Positions 38,701 through 47,700 of a stretch of DNA of 64,000 nucleotides are shown here, piece by piece; the stretch's first letter is position 1; each line of letters begins with the position of its first letter. Source of the stretch: Metridium senile (Eukaryota > Cnidaria > Anthozoa > Actiniaria > Metridiidae); the NCBI GenBank assembly GCA_949775045.1, contig OX459098.1, positions 15,857,207 through 15,921,206 of the forward strand. Direction: 5' to 3'. The notes below the pieces were generated by a model. It had not been told where the DNA came from and did no database searches. It saw only the letters and a list, made by a program, of their open reading frames with translations. A program made the position numbers and the translations under genes.

Positions 38701-41700
38701 TGAGAATTGATCCAGGTCTTTCTTTGTGCATTGTATTGTCACTGGTTTATAGTTCTTTTTTATTGGAGTGTAATGTTTGTTCTATAATTGAGTGTAAATC
38801 AAATCAACATAGAAGTGAGATTTGAATTCTAGTTGCATCACAAACCGTCAAATTTACAAATGCTAAAGCAAGTAGAAAATAACCTCTGGTACCCAGGGAA
38901 ATTGTTTTTTTTTTAGATGTAATGCCTCAAAAACCCTGCAGCCAATCATTCTTAGCTTTGATTTCTATTGTGATTCAGATTGAAGCCCAGAATATGTGCA
39001 TGAAGCTGTTTTCATCTGATGACAGTGGTTTAGACACAGCAGTTTCAGCATTAAGTCAGGAATTGATAGATGATTACCCAGCATCTGATCCTAGATGGGC
39101 TGAATCTATCCCAGCAGGTACTGCATTTCTATATACACCTATTTTAAAAATCAAACAAAGCCACAGTTCATACTCTGAAGCCTTCAAAGGATGTCAGTAT
39201 TTCTTCTCTTGTAATTGATTTATTCATAGCATATTTTGGTTGTACATGTTTGTGTTATATGATCATAACAAGTTGTTGTTGTGGTAGATATAAATATAGA
39301 TATTTCTTTAAAAAACGTGTAATAAATCACATATAAATCACAATTATGTCCATATAACTGACACCCTTGCAGGATTACTAGTGTGGACTGTAGCTTCAGC
39401 TGCGACAACGATTTTTGAAATAGATATATACAACTGGGTCTTAAATAAAGAATATTACATAGACAGAATCAAAGAACGTTGTCACACGATAGAGCTACAC
39501 ATTTATGAGAAGCTATGATCTTAGACAAAAAGAATTTACAATTTTTTTGCAAGTCATAGGTGTTTCATTGATAATAATTAAATTAAATAATTAAATGTCT
39601 TCTCTTCACTACTTCTTTTTTTGTTGTTCAGGGGGTATTGCGGCATCATCATCATTAATCATTTTACATCAACTAGAAGATAAACTCAAGGCACATGAGT
39701 TCTTTGTGAACTTCTTGAAGGGAGTAGCATTATGGGATAAGGTATGTTTTAACCATCTTTAATTACTGCTATAGTATTGTTATGAACGTTATGTATGATA
39801 ATTGTAGTAAAAAAGCAGTACTTTTTTTAAAAAAGAGCAGTACTGATAAGGTGTATTCTGTTACCTATGCACTGTATATTGACGGTAATTTGTCATGATC
39901 AGCATTATAATAATTTCTTATAAACCATAAGCATTATCTTTGTTTTAATAATCAGTAGCATTATCATCATTATCATAATCATGTTCATCATCATTGTTTA
40001 CATCATTATCCTAATCATCATTGCCATCATCACCATTACAATGAACAGCATCATCAGTAAGTGGTCATCATATTGTTAAAAGCCTAATTTTTATCCTAAT
40101 CATCATCATCATCACCAGCATGATCATTATCACCATTTTCATCATCATTATCATCATAATTTTTGTTTTGCTATTATTTATTTGATTTTATGATTTGATT
40201 TTTAGCTTAAAAATGTCAAGGTCCGTGAACAGTCTTTCCCTACCTGGTGCTTGATGTGTGAACATTCTGAAAAACTGTGTGCTGCCATTGCACTGTGCAG
40301 ATTACACAAAACGTTAGTATAAAATGAAATAAAATGGCTCTTTCTGCGTGTAATGGAAACCTATTACTATGAAAATCACTAGAGTGGTTAAATGTACGTT
40401 GAAAATTTGGCCTTGGGAGTGTGTCTTTTTGTACCACATGACCAATTTTGAGCAAAATGATTGGCCAGAAGCGATCACATGGTACAAAAAAAATTTGGTC
40501 ACATGAACGGAATTTTTGGGGCATGATTACCAGTCTACTGATTTCCATAGTATATTCTTTGTTAGCTTCGTTCTTTGTTTAAATTAAGTCTTTTGTTATT
40601 TCTATTGAATTATGTAGACTGTGTCCAGTACACGGAGAAGGAGCCAATAAAATGAACTCTTTATTTATGGTAGCACCAAATAGTGAATTCACTTTCACTT
40701 TAGTTTAGGTGGGGGATCACACATCAGAGGCTCCAAAACAAGAGTAACAGGTTCCCATTTAAATCTGTACTTTCCCATTTAAATCTGTACTTATGCAAAT
40801 TGTGTTGATGTGTGCTAAACACACAGATCAACCAATCAGAGTATGTTATTTCTTAAGTGAACTTCTCTGATTGGTTGATCTGTGTGTTTAGAACACATCA
40901 ACAAAATTTGCATAAGTACAGATTTTAATGGGAAAGTACAGATTTAAATGGGAAAGTACAGATTTAAATGGGAAAGTACAGATTTAAATGGGAAAGTACA
41001 GATTTAAATGGGAAAGTACAGATTTAAATGGGAACCTGTTGAGTGTACTTTTTAAAATAGTCCCTTTCACATTTCTCAGCGCCATTTTGAAAGGTAAAGC
41101 TGTGCCTTTGCATCAAAGGGAGATAAACAATGAACTTGTAATTTTAACACCTTTGACAATTATTGATATGTCTCTATCAGGTGATATCGTGCACGCACTT
41201 CTGGTTAGTATAAGGCAATCAGAAGCATTTCTGTCGCATTGCCAACAGTTCCAAGATGGCGTCATTGGAGAGTTGTTTCCTGTGTTAACCCCTACTAAAT
41301 ACATCCTTAAAATAACTTTACATTAAAAAGTTACCCAAGAGCTCAAGAGTGGTTTCTTTTTAATACCCCCTTTGCAATGTGTGTGGAGTGTGGTGTGGAG
41401 AGGCAGAACCGGCAGAACTTCTGGTTTAATGGCCTTTTCCAAGAAGATGCCAACATTTGACCATTTGCCGATGTAACTATAAAGTTAGCACCTTCTCCTC
41501 AATAATTTTTAGACCCTAAGTATTGCTCTGTTGGGACGCAACCCATGCACCTCCTGCACAAACTGCCGACCGATTAGCTCAGTGGATAGAGCTTCAGATT
41601 ACTGTGCAGAAGGTCTGGGTTCAAACCCCCCGTCCAGACCATTACTCAGGGTCTTTAAATAATTGAGAAGAAGTTGCTGCCTTTGTTTCTTTAAAATCTA

Positions 41701-44700
41701 CAAATGGTTAGAACTTCACATAATCTCGGATAACGACGTAAAATGGAGGTCCTGTCTCTCAATACATAATAACATTGAGGGATGTAAAAGAACTCTGTGT
41801 TCAGACATGGGTTGTATGGTGGTAGCTTAATGCGCCTTGATATACCTTCAACTCAAACACGTTGAGTAGGCGCATTGAGCAGTTCTGGAAATGCGCTATA
41901 TAAGAACTAGCCATTATTACATTATCAAACCAGTAGTTGGTTAAATTTAATTCTTTGTTTTCATTCTACCATAATGTAGTTATCAAGATATTGTTGATGC
42001 TGCTATAAGTTTGGTCATGAACAAGAGAGGGTCCACAAGTTCAAGCAAAGGTTTAACTGAAGCAGACTTGTTCTTCAGAGAAGTATCTCATATAGAAGAG
42101 ATATTTGAATGTTTTCTGGAGTATGAAGAGGAGGCGATTAGAAGTACTTCAACTGTTACAGACCATGTACAGACTGTTGTTGGTGTTAATACCCTGATGC
42201 AGGTAAAAATTGCTTTTTGGTACGACTAGCATGGAGATTTTTATGTTATAATAGGACAATAATATTAATAATAATAAAAAGACAGTTTTTAGACAGTTTA
42301 CAACTAAAATTGTTGCATTGTAACATCTTTACATATAAAATTAGGCTCGCAGGTTTGTCCAGCGTTCTCTGGTTTTGAATGTCTAGATCTTTTTGATTGA
42401 CAGGAAATGTTACTGGAAGCCTGGACATTTCGACAGCAGAACAGTAGTGTTTTCCAGGTCAACCAAGATGACCATAAAGACAATGAACTGATGTTTTGGA
42501 CAGGGATGTCTGGTCCAATGGGAATGAGAAGTATTCTATTACAACAGGTAAAACACTTCTCTTCTCTTCTCTTCTCTTCTCTTCTCTTCTCTTCTCTTCT
42601 CTTCTCTTCTCTTCTCTTCTCTTCTCTTCTCTTCTCTTCTCTTCTCTTCTCTTCTCTTCTCTTCTCTTCTCTTCTCTTCTCTTCTCTTCTCTTCTCTTCT
42701 CTTCTCTTCTCTTCTCTTCTCTTCTCTTCTCTTCTCTTCTCTTCTCATCTCTTCTCTTTTCGTCTCGTCTCGTCTCTTCACTTCACCTCTCTTCACTTCT
42801 CTTCATTTCACTTCTCGTCTCATCTCTTCACTTCTCTTGTCTTGTCTTCTCGTCTCTTGTCTTGTCTCGTCTCGTCTCCTCTCTTCACTTCTCTTGTCTT
42901 GTCTTGTCTTCGTTTTTTTATTTGTTCTTTTCTTAAATTAGTGTATATAAAAAGATGTTTAGTGTACTTTTTTCATTTCTTTTTCAACCAGTATTGCTTT
43001 TGATCTTAGCTTCAGATTACTGTTCAAAGGGGTATTCTTGGTACAGAAGATCACAAGGTATAGTATATACTTTGATGATTTTATAATTCCAATTTTCCAA
43101 ACTTTTGCAGAAATTATTCTAATATCTGCTAATCTTCCTTTACCAGGTGCGAGGTTCTCTGTATCAGCAGATAGTCAATCTAGCTGATATCCTACTCGAT
43201 GGTTATACTATTCAATTGGAATCCATACAGTAAGTGTATCCTATTTCTATTTGCAAAGACTATCTACAAAACTTTCAGTGCAAAAAAAAAACAAAAAAAA
43301 ACACACAATTAAAATATAAATGTGAGATTATGTGTGTGTAAAATTAATGGCAAACAAAAGTTAGGATGAATGAATGATGGAGAGATCATATGAAATATGT
43401 CATATCACTTATATACAGTAAGAAAGTAGATTCAATAAATAAATAATATTTTGACAGCCGCATGTCTACAAAAATCACCTGTCGTCTTTTCCAAATATTA
43501 CGCACCCCCCCCCCCCTCCCCCCTCCTTCCTGGTTGGTAAAAAATATCATAACCCTCTATATTTGCCCAGTTTATAATTAAAGCTGCATACAATTAGTGA
43601 CACCCCCCCTATAGCCTTCGAAAATAACGCCGTGACCCCCCTCAATATTGCCGACACCCCCATAAACTAATAAATGAAAGCCCCCTTTGTTGTAAAAGGC
43701 TGGTTATCTTACCACTCTGCGAAACATGACATCCAATCAAAGAAAATGATGGGGTTGATGTAGTATGATTTTATTTTTAGGTCAATTTCCAGTAAGAAAG
43801 ATCGCTACGATGAAGTGTTCCAGAAATATGAACAAGACAGGAGAGCTGTGATCTTGCCATTAGGTACGCTGTCAGTCTGTACATCCGTACATGTATCCAT
43901 CGATTTCTTGGAGATCTACTTCTGTTGGTGTTTTGAATCATGAATCTGTCCTTATCTGTTTGTTTTTTTGTCTATCTATCTGTCTGTTTGTATATCTGTC
44001 TGTCTGTCTACCTACCTATCCGTTTGATTCTTTGCCTGGCTGTTTGTCTATCTAAGAGTCTGAAGTCTATTTTCACAATCGGACAACAGATTGGTGGAAA
44101 AATAAGTTTCCTAGTCAATCTATAGCGCTTGCAATGTATTATTCGCAAATAATATCAATTTGTTGTCCACTTTTTATGTTCTATGCCTCGACCCAGATTA
44201 TTCGGCTGTCACAAAAACCTCATCCAATAATTATTCAATTTCACAGCTATATATGTTTCTGTTTTATAGTTGAGTTCCACCAGTACAGTCAAGCGACGTC
44301 TTTAGCAGAAAAGTACCAAGACTTTGGTATATTAATAGAACTATGTGAGACCATGGAAGATAAAGACTCTTTAGAGAAATATTCTGTACAGTTTAAAGAA
44401 CAGGTACAGTAATAACCTTCCTAGAATTATTAGCAAATTCCCTGCTTGCAGAGGCTAATTTTTCGCAAAATACCTTGGGACATTTTGGAACCCGGAAAAG
44501 TTTCTGGTCTTTTTGAGATTAGACGTTAACAACAACAACAACAACAACAACGTTTTTATTGCACCTAGAATTTACAAGAGATTACAATTTACAATTTACA
44601 ATTACAAGTATAGTAGGTACTGGCCCTAGCCAATAACTAAAAAGCTAAAAATGTGCTTTCACGTTCACGTTCACGTTCACGTTTTAACGAGCTTATTCAA

Positions 44701-47700
44701 GCTCCTACATGTAGATGGTACCTATGTAAATAGAGTTTTCGTATTCATTGTCACATATAATTTATTTTGTATAACTGATTTTTTTTTCATTTCTTATTAG
44801 GGGTTTTCTGACTATCTTTTTAAATGGTATATGGACAAAGGTAGGTGGATTTGTCTTCACTTCAATGAAAAACTTCATAAACAACAAGAAAAAACAACAA
44901 ACAATATTATACACTGTAAAAACTGCCTAGTCGAAATAACCAAAAATTGGTTACATAATGTGTTTTGTTTGGACAAAATTAAATATCAACAACAACAAAT
45001 GAAGAAATAAGCATAAAACAGGGTTCGTGCTACTCCTTAAACTCCTTGAAAACTCCTTAGATTTGATTTACGTTTTTAAGGGCACTTGAAAAGCCCTTGA
45101 ATTTTAGAAAACAGCAAAAACTCATTAAAACCTCCTTAATTCTTAATTCTACTAAAGTAGGGTAAAAATTCTAGTATTGCAAATTAAAGTTAAGTAAAAA
45201 TTCTAGTATTGTACATCACTTTCGTAAATTCGTAAATTTTCGTATATCAAAGTTGTCGCAAAAAGTACTTAAAAATTACTATTTGGCCCTTTAAACTCCT
45301 TGGAAACTCCTTAGATTTTGTTTACTGACATCAGCACGAACCCTGATAAACACAAAGGTGACAGTAGTACCAATCAATAACAACAAAGACAAAAATATCA
45401 ATGCATCAATAACGTATGCATAAAGCAAACGTCTTAAAAAACTAATGGACTTTTCCTAAATTCGCTTCACTGATCATGAAACAATAGAACCAAGTCGAGG
45501 CTGGAGTGAATAAAATACAGTAAATATACAGTTTCATCCACTCCAGCCTCGACTTGAATCTACTGTTTCGTGGCCAGTCATGCCAATGCAGGAAGTTCTA
45601 TTGACTGTAACTCATTCTTTTGTCAAGGTGAACGTCACAAGCTGATGAACCAACCAGCCCCTCAACACGAAAACTTAGGAAAATTCCTGTCATCACATCA
45701 TCACTTGAGCTGGCTGCACGACGTTCACACAAAGTCTTTCTACAAGGTAATAGGGATACAATCTTGTAGAGGGAAAATATGTATTACAGTGCTAATCGAA
45801 AAACCGTGGGCACCCAGAAATGTTTTAGAAATCGTTTATTGTTCGTTGAACAACTCCTAAACAACTCTAACTACAAAAAGTTTATCATACTACACATCAG
45901 TCAAACTTCTTGCGGTGATATAGTTGTTTGTGAGTTGTTCAACGAACAAAAAACGATTTCTAAAATATTTGTGGGTGCCCACGGTTTTGTGATTCGCACT
46001 GTAACACTAAAAGTTATCTAACATACGGCCCTCTAAGTGACGTCAACTATTCAACGATTTGACTAAATGCACTCTATATAGACGATTCTGATGAGAATGG
46101 GTACATAATGGCAATTAAAACAATACCACACTTGTGACAATGAAATACGTATTGACACATTTTAAATTTTTTTTTTTTCAACTTTACAGGCTCATGAAAC
46201 ACTGAAGAATCTTGCAGACAACGAAAAGTCATTCTTAGAACGTAAAAAGGTATACCATACACAATGATAGAGTTCTTTGAATGTCTTTTGATGGATGAAT
46301 TTGTTAATTGAATCCTTGCTTTTGCGTGAGTGTTTTTTTACAGTCTCAATCAAATTAAACAAATCAGAAATAATTTACTGTCAACCTATTGTGCTGAAAA
46401 AATAAAGAAACAAACAAATAAAGAAACAAATAAATAAAAACAAACAAGCAAGCAAATAAATAAAGAAACAAATAAATAAATAAAAAAACAAACAAACAAG
46501 CAAGCAAATAAATAAATAGAGAAACAAACAAATAAAAAAAATTAAAAAAAACAAGCAAGCAAGCAAGCAAATAAATAAATAAAGTAACAAATAAATAAAA
46601 ACAAACAAACAAACAAGCAAGCAAGCAAATAAATAGATAAAGAAACAAATAAAGAAACAAACAAACAAATAGAGAAACAAACAAATAAAGAAAGAAATAG
46701 ACAGACAGACAAACAAACAAACAAACAAGAACATATAACCAAACAAGCTGAAACAAAAACAGTATTGTCCTAACAAGCAGACATCATACAACCTGAAACA
46801 AAGAAAAGCACAGCAAGAATATAAATAACACTCATTTGTATTTACCAAAGTCGACTAAATAATAACAACTCTAAATAACTTTGATGCAGAAATTACGTCA
46901 TTTTTCAATCTCTTCTCGCCTTTAGACATTATTGAGCTTGAGCAAGCTAGCATTACTGGCAGCAAATGACTCCGACTTGCAGCACGCCGGCATCCAACAG
47001 CAAGTAGAACTAGAAGGTAAAAACGGTTGAATTATAAAGCCATGTGGGATCGGCTCTCGACACAATGAGCATTTGTACGCATGCCCAATGAAAACTATGA
47101 AAGAGTAGACCTTTCTCACAAAGCAGCCAATTATAGAGCAGATTTCGTATGACTATGAAAAGCTCACGGCACTGACGAACGCGGTCAAGACACGGCAAGG
47201 CAAAATTCTAGAAACATCATGGTCGCGACAAGGCACGCACACGGCACTGAGATTTCCACAGTCATAAGAAATATGTTTGCCAAATATTCTCGGCAAGCCT
47301 TGTTCTGCCTCATGGTGACACGGGTGAAAAACGCACGGCGCATGCCTAAGCAAAACAAAAGACTAACTGAAGATTTTACGAAGGGTTTCGTGTTTTCGTG
47401 TGGTCATGTATTATGCGAATTTCTCTTGTATTATTTGACCAGGAAAAGAAAACAACTAATGTTATGTGTTAGGGAAATATAAGCACTAACGTTCAACGAA
47501 CTTTCTTAACTTTTAAGATTTACCAAACGGCGGTAAATCTCCAATGGTTTTATTGTAAACACGACCGTCTTCCGAGCGTGCGCAGTGCGTTTTTCACCCG
47601 TGTCCCTCATAGTGGTTTTGTCAAAGCGAGGCTTGCCATGCATTTGCATATTATTAGCTACTTCACAAGAAAGGTATCTTGGGGTTGCAACTAGAATAAC

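Noticed and set aside
41566..41635. Functional tRNA
   Set aside because: Boxes A and B are present but acceptor and anticodon stems do not pair, and a SINE body follows.
42407..43003. 198-residue frame starting with real-looking sequence and running into Leu-Phe-Ser repeats
   Set aside because: The first part is NUP133 exon 22; the remainder is read-through of the intron (TTCTC)n tract past a good donor site.
45779..46021. 80-residue frame
   Set aside because: Lies across the CAGTGCGAATC MITE.
46364..46848. Hydrophobic multi-pass-like frames on the minus strand
   Set aside because: Low-complexity translation of A-rich tetranucleotide repeats.
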